NCBI RefSeq assembly: GCF_005774735.1
Contig: NZ_VBUM01000033.1
Location: forward strand, 1-34,880
Direction: 5' to 3'
DNA: 34,880 bases
Source: Microbacterium sp. 5K110
Lineage (GTDB): Bacteria > Actinomycetota > Actinomycetes > Actinomycetales > Microbacteriaceae
The position numbers and the translations under genes are program-made. The stretch's first letter is position 1. Every line of letters starts with the position of its first letter. Positions 15,000 through 22,734 of the stretch are shown here, piece by piece. The notes beneath the pieces were generated by a model that was given only the letters and a program-made list of their open reading frames with translations, had not been told where the DNA came from and ran no database searches.

Positions 15000-15867
15000 C
15001 GAGGACCGGCCCGCGCCGCACGACGCAGACACGCGCGCGCCGCGCCGGACGGGTGTCGAGGGCCGCCGTGCCGGGCATGACGGTGCGGCGGGTGAGGGCG
15101 GTGAGGGGCGCGGCCGGGCGCGAGGCGAAGGCCGCCGCGACGGCGGTGCGGACCCGGGAGGGCACCCGCTCCTGCTGCGCGGTCTCGACGGCGGGCTCCC
15201 GACGCGCCGCGGAGCCTGCGAGGCACTGCGTGAAGACGCCTGACCACGCGAACATCGCGCTGAAGGCGATGACCTCGAACAGCGCGAGGTTGATCGTCGC
15301 GGTGACGAAGAGCCACGCGCCGGCGAAGAGGAAGACGAAGACGAGCGAGGTCGTCAGGACCAGGCGCTTCGGCAGCCGGTGCAGCAGGAACGGCGAGGTG
15401 AGCAGCAGCGCGGCGAAGCCGAGCACCATCATCCCGGCGACCTTGTCGTGCAGATCCTTGTCGGTGTTGAGGGGGACGCACCCGACCAGCGCGAGATTCA
15501 CGCCGATCACCGTCAGGAACAGCGCCGACGCCGTCGCGGCACCGCGGCGACCGGCCCGGCGTCCGAGGCGGCGCAGATCACGGCGCACCCGCACGGCGAA
15601 GACGACGACGAGTGACCCGCCGACCTTGAGCGTGGTGTTGAAGAACGCCGCCGAGAGGTCGCCGAACGTGCCCAGCTGGCTGAAGTGCAGCTGCCACCAC
15701 AGCGGGTCGCTCGTCGTGAGGATCGAGGCGAGGATGCCGCCCACCAGCACGACGAGCACGAGCCCGGCGAGGTGCATGGTGGGGATGTCGTCGACACGAC
15801 GCAGGACGCGTCGCCCGAGGGCGGGGAAGAAGGCAGAAGGGACGGCGGGACGGACCGCGATGCTCAT
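14761..15867 (-). CDS. DUF998-like polytopic membrane protein with an unusual C-terminal extension
   Basis: The first 225 residues or so form six membrane helices: MHLAGLVLVVLVGGILASIL, then TSDPLWWQLHFSQLGTFGDL before helix 2, VNLALVGCVPLN, and KDLHDKVAGMMVLGFAALLL. This looks like the DUF998-type integral membrane family. The remaining 140 residues are low-complexity Arg/Ala/Ser/Pro and run 239 bp antisense into the 3' end of the RND gene before meeting a stop. Family members usually end soon after the last helix, so the original stop may have been lost. The start is ATG 15867 or ATG 15885; neither has a strong ribosome binding site. Function unknown. Confidence 0.65.
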   Translation of the reverse strand: MSIAVRPAVPSAFFPALGRRVLRRVDDIPTMHLAGLVLVVLVGGILASILTTSDPLWWQLHFSQLGTFGDLSAAFFNTTLKVGGSLVVVFAVRVRRDLRRLGRRAGRRGAATASALFLTVIGVNLALVGCVPLNTDKDLHDKVAGMMVLGFAALLLTSPFLLHRLPKRLVLTTSLVFVFLFAGAWLFVTATINLALFEVIAFSAMFAWSGVFTQCLAGSAARREPAVETAQQERVPSRVRTAVAAAFASRPAAPLTALTRRTVMPGTAALDTRPARRARVCVVRRGPVLVSGARAALVGSAGARPASAPARPSSTPPRLRRPSTAPRVGRSAAPALPRRGCTASAARGVSGMSTTRARRSPRRPAAAR

Positions 15868-15930
15868 CTCGGGCACTTTCGTCATGGACGGATCGGGCGT
15901 CCCCCCACACCGCGGAACACCCAGCCCCCG

Positions 15931-15954
15931 TCGGCTCATTCGGGTTTGAGCCGA
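15931..15954. repeat. Small hairpin upstream of the DUF998-like gene
   Basis: TCGGCTCA (15931-15938) pairs with TGAGCCGA (15947-15954) across an 8-nt loop. It lies in the 235-bp gap between this gene and the epimerase gene, in the likely leader or promoter of the former. Role unknown. Nothing else in the gap looks coding. Confidence 0.5.
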
Positions 15955-16075
15955 GGGAACGATGGTCCTCGGTCTCCCCGGCGGCGACGGAATCCGTCAA
16001 GGGAAGGATAACTTTCCGGGCACCCTCATAGGAAAGGTCTTGCCTGCGAATTCCCCAGATCGTAAGCGGAATTCC

Positions 16076-16097
16076 TTGTCCCCCATTTGGGGGACAA
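16076..16097 (-). terminator. Near-perfect palindrome just past the epimerase gene
   Basis: TTGTCCCCCA and TGGGGGACAA form a 10+10 bp dyad around TT, six bases after the epimerase stop at 16103. It can fold as a 9-bp stem with a 4-nt loop, so an intrinsic-type terminator of the minus-strand operon is the simplest reading. There is no U-tract. An operator for something upstream of 15867 is the alternative. Confidence 0.5.
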
Positions 16098-16102
16098 AAT
16101 GC

Positions 16103-17008
16103 TCATCCGCGGTATGTGATGCCCCATTCGCGACGAATTTCTTCGCCCGGTTCGAGCGAGAGGAGACCGACTCCGGTCGCGAACGCGTTCGCCGGGGCGG
16201 TCATGGGTTCGATGGCCACGGCCAGCGGATTCCCGGGATAGCGGTCGGTCGTGAAGACCTGCGCCCACTCGAATCCGGCGTCCTGCCACAGTTCGACACG
16301 CCGACCGTCGGGAGCGGTGAGCGTGTGGCGCGCCCGACCCTCGGCATCCCGCTCCAAACCGCGATAGGCGTTGTCGAGGGCCACGTCGCCGAGGCGTCGA
16401 CCCGTCCGCAGGTCGGTGGCGTCGTCGACGGGCACCTCGTCGATCGGAAGCTTGCGCTCATCGAGCACGAGGGTCGACGTCCCGCTCGAGCGGATGACCA
16501 GATCGACCGTGGGGACCCCGCCGATCTGCAGGTAGGGGTGGACGCCGAGCGCCACCGGCGCGGTCTCGGCGCCGACGTTCTCGATGTCGTGGACCACGTG
16601 CAGGCCGTCAGCGAGGAGCGTGAAGGTCACGCGCGTGCGCAAGTGGAAGAGATACCCCGTCTGCGGCACGACGTCGGCCCCGAGCACGACGCGCTCGTCG
16701 GAGGTCTCGAGGGCGGTGTACGCCCCGAAGCGCAGCAGCCCGTGACTGGCGTTGCCGAGTGCGGGCTCGCTGATCGAGAGCTGCCGCTCCACTCCGCCGA
16801 AGGAGTACTTGCCGTCACGGATGCGATTCGGCCACGGCACGAGAACGACCCCGGATGCCGCGGGCGTGGGCACGTCGTCCGCGTAGCGCGGCACGAGGTC
16901 GACGCCGTCGACCGTCAGGGCGCGCAGTGCCGCGCCCACCTGGGCGATCTCGGCGGTGGAGTGCGGGCCGCGGAGGCGGAAGCGGTGGCCGGTGGGGTCG
17001 GCGGTCAT
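16103..17008 (-). CDS. Aldose 1-epimerase family protein
   Basis: A 301-aa GalM-like protein; members interconvert alpha and beta anomers of hexoses. VPWPNRIRDGKYSFGG near residue 58 is the conserved sugar-binding segment. ASHGLLRFGAY follows at 87-97. GVHPYLQIGG gives the catalytic acid His157, and VAIEPMTAPANAF gives the catalytic base Glu267. Start ATG 17008 has GAAAGG eight bases upstream and overlaps the previous gene's stop (ATGA). It is the second gene of the pair with the monooxygenase-like protein. Exact sugar not determinable; actinobacterial members of this subclass are often not true galactose mutarotases. Confidence 0.92.
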   Translation of the reverse strand: MTADPTGHRFRLRGPHSTAEIAQVGAALRALTVDGVDLVPRYADDVPTPAASGVVLVPWPNRIRDGKYSFGGVERQLSISEPALGNASHGLLRFGAYTALETSDERVVLGADVVPQTGYLFHLRTRVTFTLLADGLHVVHDIENVGAETAPVALGVHPYLQIGGVPTVDLVIRSSGTSTLVLDERKLPIDEVPVDDATDLRTGRRLGDVALDNAYRGLERDAEGRARHTLTAPDGRRVELWQDAGFEWAQVFTTDRYPGNPLAVAIEPMTAPANAFATGVGLLSLEPGEEIRREWGITYRG

Positions 17009-17628
17009 GACGTGGCCTTTCGAGAGCGGGGCGGGGCTTGCAACCAGGGTCGCAGGACACGCGTCACCCAGGGAAGCACCGCGTAGGTCATCACCGGGGT
17101 GAGCAGCAGTGTGGTGGCCAGCACGCGCAGCGGCAGCGGGATCTCGGCGAACCCCGGCACGAACCCGAGCAGCCAACTGGCCAGGAGATTGGTGGGGAAG
17201 AAACCCACCCAGATCGTCACGGCCTGCTTCCACCGCGGCGGCGCGGGCGGCACCGGTTGCTGGACCGGCGAGGTCGTGGCATCCGTGGGGGTGAGGACGG
17301 AACCGAACGCGGCGTCGAACCATCCCTCGATGCCCGTGCGACGCTCGACCCGCTCCTCGCGGGCGAAGGGGCGGCCCGAATCGAGCCACCACTGCCGCTG
17401 CGATGACGTCTCCCACTCCTCGAGGGTGGTGATGTCGCGGAAGCGGTACAGCATGTACCAGAGATCGCTGTCTTCGCCCGCGCGCACCCACCCCGAGCCG
17501 AGGAAGCCCGGGAAAGCGGTCGCGAGGTCGGTGCCGGCCTGCATCCAGGAGGTCGCTTCGGCGGTGCGCGTCGGGTCGATGCGCCGCTCGATCGCCACCG
17601 TGATGGGGTGGGCGTCGGTGTCTGCCAT
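17005..17628 (-). CDS. ABM-domain protein fused to two membrane helices
   Basis: A 207-aa protein. Residues 8-100 are an antibiotic biosynthesis monooxygenase-type ferredoxin-like fold: TVAIERRIDPTRTAEATSWM, GSGWVRAGEDSDLWYMLYRF, and LEEWETSSQRQWWLDSGRPF. After a Pro-rich linker (PVQQPVPPAPPR), two membrane helices follow at about 137-161 and 165-195. ABM/membrane fusions of this kind are known in bacteria but lack an assigned reaction. ATG 17628 gives the ABM start; its ribosome binding site is weak. Its stop overlaps the epimerase start. Confidence 0.8.
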   Translation of the reverse strand: MADTDAHPITVAIERRIDPTRTAEATSWMQAGTDLATAFPGFLGSGWVRAGEDSDLWYMLYRFRDITTLEEWETSSQRQWWLDSGRPFAREERVERRTGIEGWFDAAFGSVLTPTDATTSPVQQPVPPAPPRWKQAVTIWVGFFPTNLLASWLLGFVPGFAEIPLPLRVLATTLLLTPVMTYAVLPWVTRVLRPWLQAPPRSRKATS

Positions 17629-17728
17629 GCGTCCATCTTCGTGGAGGGAGGGGTGTCGCGCAGGGAGGTGTGTCGCGCGCGGGCTGCGACCAGCGGTCGC
17701 CTCGGTTCCGTCGCTCCCGGAGAGCCTC

Positions 17729-17798
17729 GTCCCACTTATGGCGGAGCGTGTCCCACTTCTTGCCGTCTGAGCGCCGCCGAGGCGGCAACAAGTGGGAC
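17729..17798. repeat. Three copies of a GTCCCACTT-type motif, one inverted
   Basis: GTCCCACTT occurs at 17729-17737 and 17750-17758. The second copy, extended to 17765 (GTCCCACTTCTTGCCG), pairs with CGGCAACAAGTGGGAC (17783-17798) with one mismatch in 16, enclosing a 17-nt loop. The first copy continues ATGGCGG, so all three fit a degenerate unit GTCCCACTTnTTGCCGCC. It could be a large hairpin, an operator array or a decayed small repeat. Confidence 0.65.
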
Positions 17799-17837
17799 GA
17801 GCCTCGACGATGGAGACATGGATGCCATTCACAGGGG

Positions 17838-18017
17838 CGACCTGTAACGTTGACAGGTCGGCTCTGGACACCGCACCGTGTGCGGATGGGTTTGTGAGTC
17901 CAAGGGGCCGATGGAGAGAACGCGATCGCGTCTCGACCATCACTAGTGAATGGCCCCCGGCCGACGGATGTCCGGGTTCGCACCGCCGTGCGCGGTGCCG
18001 CTGTTTCGCGCAAACAG
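17838..18017 (+). promoter_or_regulatory. Structured 5' leader of the helicase gene
   Basis: Three perfect stems precede the ribosome binding site: CGACCTGT/ACAGGTCG (17838-17860, 7-nt loop), GCACCGC/GCGGTGC (17980-17998, 5-nt loop) and CTGTTT/AAACAG (18001-18017, 5-nt loop). The last ends 8 bases before AGAAGGA. Cold-induced DEAD-box helicase genes often have long structured leaders; that this one controls expression is inferred. Confidence 0.45.
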
Positions 18018-18035
18018 AACCCAGAAGGACACCCC

Positions 18036-20273
18036 ATGCCCAAGAACAAGAAGCCCGCCGGCGGTCGCGCCGCGAAGAACTTCGAGCCGCGCTACGGCGC
18101 GAAGACCTCGTTCCAGGACCGCAAGCGCCGCCCCGACGGTGCCGATGCCGCCAAGCCCGGCAGCAAGAGCCCCAGCCACCGCGGCTACCGCGCCCCCGAG
18201 GCCGACGCCGCTCCCGTGAAGCGCCGCTGGACCGCGAATGACCGCGTCGGCCGCGACGAGGCTCACGGCATCCGCAGCCAGGCGCGTGGCGACGACCGTT
18301 ACTCCCGTCCCGAGCGGGATGCCGCGCCCCGCGGCCGCGACGAGCGCCCCGCGCGTTCGTTCGACCGGAACGAGCGCCCCGCGCGCGGTGACCGTCCCGC
18401 GCGTTCGTTCGACCGGAACGACCGCCCCGCGCGGTCCTTCGACCGTGACGAGCGTCCCGCCCGTTCCTTCGACCGGAACGACCGCCCTGCTCGGTCCTTC
18501 GACCGGAGCGATCGTCCGGCACGTGACGACCGCCCCGCTCGTTCGTTCGACCGGAACGACCGTCCGGCGCGTTCGTTCGATCGCAACGACCGCCCGGCGC
18601 GTTCGTTCGACCGCAACGACCGTCCGGCTCGGTCGTTCGATCGCAACGACCGCCAGGCGCGTTCGTTCGATCGGAACGATCGTCCCGCTCGTTCGTTCGA
18701 TCGTCCGGCGCGCGACGATCGTCCCGCCCGCTCCTTCGACCGCAACGATCGCCCCGCGCGTTCGTTCGACCGGAACGACCGGCCCGCGCGTTCGTTCGAC
18801 CGGAGCGACCGCCCCGTGCGTGACGACCGTCCGGCCCGCTCCTTCGACCGCAACGAGCGCCCCGCCCGCTCCTTCGACGACCGTCCCGCGCGTTCGTTCG
18901 ACCGTAGCGACCGTCCGGCCCGCTCCTTCGACGACCGGCCGCGCCGGGACGACCGTCCCCGTCGCACCGACGGTCCGAACCGCGCCGACTGGAACGCCAC
19001 CCCGAAGCGCTCGGCCGAGCACGAGCAGCGCGTCGACGTCGTGCACGAGCGTCTTCAGGCGGAGGCCGTGGATGCCGGGACCGTAACCGGTGCCGGCTTC
19101 GCCGAGCTGGGCCTGGGCGACAACATCGTCCGCGCGCTCGCCGGTCTCGGGGCTGCGAACCCCTTCCCGATCCAGGCGGCGACGGTCGCCCCGATCCTCG
19201 AGGGCCGCGACGTCCTCGCCCGCGGCCGTACCGGATCCGGCAAGACCATCGCGTTCGGCGCCCCGCTGGTCGAGAGCATTCTGCGTGCTCAGGCCGGACA
19301 GCGTCGGGAGTTCGGCCGCTCGCCGAAGGCCCTGATCCTCGCCCCCACGCGCGAGCTCGCGCTGCAGATCGACCGCACCGTGCAGACCATCGCGCGCAGC
19401 GTCGGTCTGTTCACGACGCAGGTCTACGGCGGTGTGCCGCAGGCGCGTCAGGTCGGTGCGCTGAAGAAGGGCGTCGACATCGTCATCGGCACCCCGGGTC
19501 GCATCGAGGATCTGCTCAACCAGGGCAAGCTCGACCTGTCCGACGTCAGCATCGCGGTTCTCGACGAGGCCGACCACATGTGCGAGCTCGGCTTCCTCGA
19601 GCCCGTGCAGCGGATCCTCCGCGCGACCGCCGAGGGCAGCCAGAAGCTCCTCTTCTCGGCCACCCTCGACCGCGAGGTCGCGGCCCTCGTCGACGAGTTC
19701 CTCGTCGAGCCGGCCGTATACGAGGTCGCCGGTGAAGACCAGGACTCGGGCACCATCGAGCACCGCGTGCTCGTGATCGAGCACCGCGACAAGGCCGACA
19801 TCCTCGGCTCGCTCGTCGACCGCGAGGGCAAGACCCTCGTGTTCGCCCGCACCCGCGCGTACGCCGAGATGCTCGCCGAGCAGTTCGACGAGGCCGGTAT
19901 CGCCGCCGTCGCCCTCCACGGTGACCTCAACCAGCAGAAGCGCACCCGCAACCTCGAGAAGCTCACCTCGGGCCGCGTCAACGTGCTCGTCGCCACGGAC
20001 GTCGCCGCGCGCGGCATCCACGTCGACGACATCGACCTGGTCATCCAGGCCGACGCCCCCGACGAGTACAAGACGTACCTGCACCGCTCCGGTCGCACGG
20101 GCCGCGCCGGTCGCCGGGGGACGGTCGTCACGCTGATCACGCGTCAGCGTCGTCGTCGCATGACCGAGATGCTCGAGCGTGCCGAAATCGCGGCGCCGTT
20201 CGAGGAGACGCAGCTCGGCGACGACGTCCTCGAGGAGCTGGCGGGTCGTCAGCTCTCGAACGTCACGTCCTGA
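18036..20273 (+). CDS. DEAD-box RNA helicase with an N-terminal RSFDRND-repeat domain
   Basis: A 745-aa ATP-dependent RNA helicase. Residues 1-100 are basic (MPKNKKPAGGRAAKNF). About residues 105-310 are a disordered tail with 18 RSFD units of consensus RSFDRNDRPA. The helicase core starts at about 355 with the Q motif and GLGAANPFPIQAATVAPILE, Walker A GRTGSGKT (near 400), PTRELALQI, TPGR, DEAD in VLDEADHM (near 509), SAT (near 540), VATDVAARGI and HRSGRTGRAGRRG (near 683). ATG 18036 has AGAAGGA five bases upstream. Arg-rich, aromatic-containing tails of this sort bind RNA and can drive condensate formation. It is monocistronic, with a hairpin terminator after it. Confidence 0.95.
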   Translation: MPKNKKPAGGRAAKNFEPRYGAKTSFQDRKRRPDGADAAKPGSKSPSHRGYRAPEADAAPVKRRWTANDRVGRDEAHGIRSQARGDDRYSRPERDAAPRGRDERPARSFDRNERPARGDRPARSFDRNDRPARSFDRDERPARSFDRNDRPARSFDRSDRPARDDRPARSFDRNDRPARSFDRNDRPARSFDRNDRPARSFDRNDRQARSFDRNDRPARSFDRPARDDRPARSFDRNDRPARSFDRNDRPARSFDRSDRPVRDDRPARSFDRNERPARSFDDRPARSFDRSDRPARSFDDRPRRDDRPRRTDGPNRADWNATPKRSAEHEQRVDVVHERLQAEAVDAGTVTGAGFAELGLGDNIVRALAGLGAANPFPIQAATVAPILEGRDVLARGRTGSGKTIAFGAPLVESILRAQAGQRREFGRSPKALILAPTRELALQIDRTVQTIARSVGLFTTQVYGGVPQARQVGALKKGVDIVIGTPGRIEDLLNQGKLDLSDVSIAVLDEADHMCELGFLEPVQRILRATAEGSQKLLFSATLDREVAALVDEFLVEPAVYEVAGEDQDSGTIEHRVLVIEHRDKADILGSLVDREGKTLVFARTRAYAEMLAEQFDEAGIAAVALHGDLNQQKRTRNLEKLTSGRVNVLVATDVAARGIHVDDIDLVIQADAPDEYKTYLHRSGRTGRAGRRGTVVTLITRQRRRRMTEMLERAEIAAPFEETQLGDDVLEELAGRQLSNVTS
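18340..18970 (+). repeat. Degenerate 30-bp tandem repeats coding RSFDRNDRPA
   Basis: About 20 imperfect 30-bp units follow one another within the helicase gene. At protein level RSFD appears 18 times, with interruptions RPARDD. Because of its period the stretch is open in other frames too, but those are not genes. Length probably varies between strains by slippage. Confidence 0.9.
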
Positions 20274-20282
20274 CGTCCCGTT

Positions 20283-20317
20283 GAACGCCCCGTCCGCCGC
20301 GTGCGGGCGGGGCGTTC
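20283..20317. terminator. Strong terminator between convergent genes
   Basis: GAACGCCCCGTCCGC (20283-20297) pairs with GCGGGCGGGGCGTTC (20303-20317), a 15-bp stem with one G-U pair and a 5-nt loop. It is placed 9 bp after the helicase stop and just before the stop of the radical SAM gene on the other strand, so it probably works in both directions. Confidence 0.85.
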
Positions 20318-20323
20318 GCGTTC

Positions 20324-21427
20324 TCAGAACAGGGTGGGTTCACTCGCGGGGGCGACGGAGGGGCGAGCGGATGCCGTGGACCTGGTGGTCCGCACGGGGC
20401 CGAGCCGCGGCGCGGTCGCGGTGCGGCTGGCGAGCCCGGGCTGAGGGCGACCGCGCGGGTGGTCGTCCTCGTCCCACCCGTCGAGGCGGTGCATCCGCAG
20501 CAGCGGTTGCACGCGCTTGCCCAGCCACCGCCGGTACGCCTGCGGCGCCTGGACCGACACCCCGGGGTACAGGCCGCGGTAGGACGACACGAGTTCCGGA
20601 TGCTCGCGTTCGAGCCACTGCAGGAACCACGCCTTGGCGCCGGGCCGCAGGTGCAGCGCGCCGTAGACGACCCGCGCGGCACCGGCGGAGCGGATACGCC
20701 CGAGGGCGTGATCGAGCGCGGCGACCGAGTCGGTCAGGTGCGGAAGGATCGGCATGAGGAAGACGGTCACGCGGAACCCCGCGCCGGTGGCGGCACGGAC
20801 GGTGTCGAGGCGCGCTTCCGCGGTGGGCGTCCCGGGCTCGAGCGACCGCTGCAACGTGTCGTCGAACACCGCGATCGACATCGCGAGTGTCACACGGACC
20901 TCTTTCGCGGCGTCCGCGAGCAGCGGGAGGTCGCGCCGCAGCAGCGTGCCCTTGGTCAGGATCGAGAACGGCGTGCGGTTCTCGGTGAGCGCGCCGATGA
21001 TGTCCGGCATCAGTCGGTAGCGCCCCTCGGCGCGCTGGTACGGGTCGGTATTCGTCCCGAGCATCACAGGCTCCCGCGCCCACGACCCGCGGCGCAGCTC
21101 GCCGCGCAGCACGTCGGCGACGTTGACCTTGACCACGATCTGCGAGTCGAAGTCGGCACCCGAGTCGAGGTCGAGGTACTCGTGCGTCTTGCGAGCGAAG
21201 CAGTAGGCACACGAATGACTGCATCCCCGGTACGGGTTCACGGTCCAGTCGAACGGCATCGCCGAGGCACCCGGAACGCGGTTGAGCGCGGTCTTCGCCA
21301 CCACCTCGTGGAACGTCATGCCCGCGAACTCCGGGGTGGTGACCGAGCGCACGAGCCCGTCCATGCGCTCCATGCCGGGCAGCGCGGCCGTGTCGTCGAC
21401 GCCGAGCTTCTGTCCCTGCCACCTCAT
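20324..21427 (-). CDS. Rv2578c family radical SAM protein
   Basis: A 367-aa radical SAM protein. MRWQGQKLGVDDTAALPGM is the family N-terminus. The 4Fe-4S ligands are Cys69, Cys73 and Cys76 in RGCSHSCAYCFARKTHEY, a CX3CX2C motif. LGTNTDPYQRAEGRYRLMPD and FSILTKGTLLRRDLPLL match the spore photoproduct lyase-like subfamily to which actinobacterial Rv2578c belongs. The C-terminal 50 residues are Arg/Pro-rich and poorly conserved. ATG 21427 lacks a clear ribosome binding site. Reaction unknown; DNA repair is often suggested because of the resemblance to photoproduct lyase. Confidence 0.92.
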   Translation of the reverse strand: MRWQGQKLGVDDTAALPGMERMDGLVRSVTTPEFAGMTFHEVVAKTALNRVPGASAMPFDWTVNPYRGCSHSCAYCFARKTHEYLDLDSGADFDSQIVVKVNVADVLRGELRRGSWAREPVMLGTNTDPYQRAEGRYRLMPDIIGALTENRTPFSILTKGTLLRRDLPLLADAAKEVRVTLAMSIAVFDDTLQRSLEPGTPTAEARLDTVRAATGAGFRVTVFLMPILPHLTDSVAALDHALGRIRSAGAARVVYGALHLRPGAKAWFLQWLEREHPELVSSYRGLYPGVSVQAPQAYRRWLGKRVQPLLRMHRLDGWDEDDHPRGRPQPGLASRTATAPRLGPVRTTRSTASARPSVAPASEPTLF

Positions 21428-21551
21428 CGCTCTATGGGAACAGAGATACGAACAAAGAGCAAGCGGATACCGATGACATTCGAAATGGAGGATCGGCGAA
21501 ACCTCGCCCCATTCGCACCGCACAGGTACGCGGGTGAGAATGGGTCGAGTG

Positions 21552-22685
21552 ATGTCGCCCGATCCCGAGCTCTCTCCCCGCCGCGCCGCGCGCGCGGAGG
21601 CCGAGCGACGGGCGACGGCGGCGCTCACTCTTCCGCCGCAGCCCGCGGCCCCGGCCTCTGAGGGAGACACCGCCCCGCCCCTGCGCCGTGAGCGTCGGCA
21701 GCAGCGCGCACAGGCGGACTCGCCGCCGCTGTCGTTCCTCGCGTGGTGGCAGAAGCGCCCGATCCTCGTGCGCCGTCGGCTGGCGGCCCTCGCCCTGGGT
21801 GTCATCGTCGTGGTCGCCTGTGCGGTCGCGATCGGGACGGCGATCGCCGGTTCGCGACAGGGAGTCGACGCCCCCGATCCCGCGGTGGCGGCGGCGATGG
21901 CCGGTCCCCCCGCGGTGCCGGCCGAGGGGCTTCCCGTCCCGATCCTCGTCGAGTCCCCGGCGCCGAAGTCGCCGTGCGACGACCCCGCTGTCACCGCCGC
22001 ACTCGCGTCGGGCGATGACGGCGCGACGATCGCCGCGATCGGCGGTGGGGAGGCGTTCCGTGCCGCCGTGGCATCTGGGATCGCTCCGTGCGTCTCGCTC
22101 TCGGATGCTGATCGCCAGTGGGTCGTCGTCAACAAGCAACGCCCCTACGACCCGGCGAACTACCGCCCGAACGACCTCGTGATGCCGAACGGTGTGCGGG
22201 CGCTCGAGGATTCGGCGCTGCGGCAACGGGCCGCGGACGCCCTGTCGAAGCTGGTGCAGGCGGCCGAGGATGCCGGTGCCGGCGAGATCGGCTATCTCAG
22301 CGCGTTCCGCTCGTACGAGACGCAGCAGAAGACGTACGCGGCGCGGGTCGCCGTCGGCGGCGTCGCGGAGGCGGACAAGGAGAGCGCGCGCGCCGGGTTC
22401 AGCGAGCATCAGTCCGGGCTCGCGGTCGACATCGTTCCCTGCAGTCGGTCGTGCGGCACGCTCGACGACGTCGGCGGGTCGACCCAGGGGGCGTGGGTCC
22501 GCGACCACGCGTGGGAGTACGGCTTCATCACCCGCTACGTCGACGGCCGTATCGACGTCACCGGTTTCGAGCCCGAGCCCTGGCACCTGCGCTACATCGG
22601 CCACGAGCTCGCCAAGGCCTACCACGACGGCGGATACACCACGCTCGAGGAGTTCTTCGGGCTCCCCGCGGCGCCGACGTACTGA
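21552..22685 (+). CDS. M15 family D-alanyl-D-alanine carboxypeptidase, membrane-anchored
   Basis: A protein of about 377 aa. The N-terminal 65 residues are charged and cytosolic (MSPDPELSPRRAARAEAERR...), then a single membrane helix (LAALALGVIVVVACAVAIGT), then an extracellular catalytic domain. FSEHQSGLAVDIVP supplies the zinc His and Asp of the VanY/DacB-like SxHxxGxAxD motif, and EPWHLRYIGHELA supplies the second His. These enzymes trim the terminal D-Ala of peptidoglycan stem peptides. In-frame starts at 21534 and 21540 are also possible; no strong ribosome binding site decides. Confidence 0.92.
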   Translation: MSPDPELSPRRAARAEAERRATAALTLPPQPAAPASEGDTAPPLRRERRQQRAQADSPPLSFLAWWQKRPILVRRRLAALALGVIVVVACAVAIGTAIAGSRQGVDAPDPAVAAAMAGPPAVPAEGLPVPILVESPAPKSPCDDPAVTAALASGDDGATIAAIGGGEAFRAAVASGIAPCVSLSDADRQWVVVNKQRPYDPANYRPNDLVMPNGVRALEDSALRQRAADALSKLVQAAEDAGAGEIGYLSAFRSYETQQKTYAARVAVGGVAEADKESARAGFSEHQSGLAVDIVPCSRSCGTLDDVGGSTQGAWVRDHAWEYGFITRYVDGRIDVTGFEPEPWHLRYIGHELAKAYHDGGYTTLEEFFGLPAAPTY

Positions 22686-22718
22686 GGCCTGGAGGGATGC
22701 CGGAATCCGGCGGGCCGT

Positions 22719-22734
22719 TACGATCGAGCGCATG
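22719..22734 (+). promoter_or_regulatory. Putative leaderless promoter of the SDR gene
   Basis: TACGAT (22719-22724) is seven bases before ATG 22732. It fits TANNNT and no Shine-Dalgarno sequence is present. It lies in the 46-bp gap after the M15 gene. Confidence 0.45.

Larger units (their letters stand above)
17629..18035. other. 407-bp divergent intergenic region, no gene
   Basis: It separates the minus-strand ABM gene from the plus-strand helicase gene. It contains three related GTCCCACTT motifs (17729-17798) and a series of hairpins within the likely helicase leader: 17838-17860, 17980-17998 and 18001-18017. I see no convincing coding frame and no classified RNA family. Confidence 0.7.

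Noticed and set aside
18340..18970. CRISPR-like regular repeats
   Set aside because: Units are contiguous without spacers, in frame in a helicase gene, and degenerate at third positions.
18299..19000. Minus-strand frame of repeating RSNERAGRSLRSNERAG
   Set aside because: It is the complement of the RSFDRND repeat of the helicase; periodic DNA stays open in several frames. No start signals.
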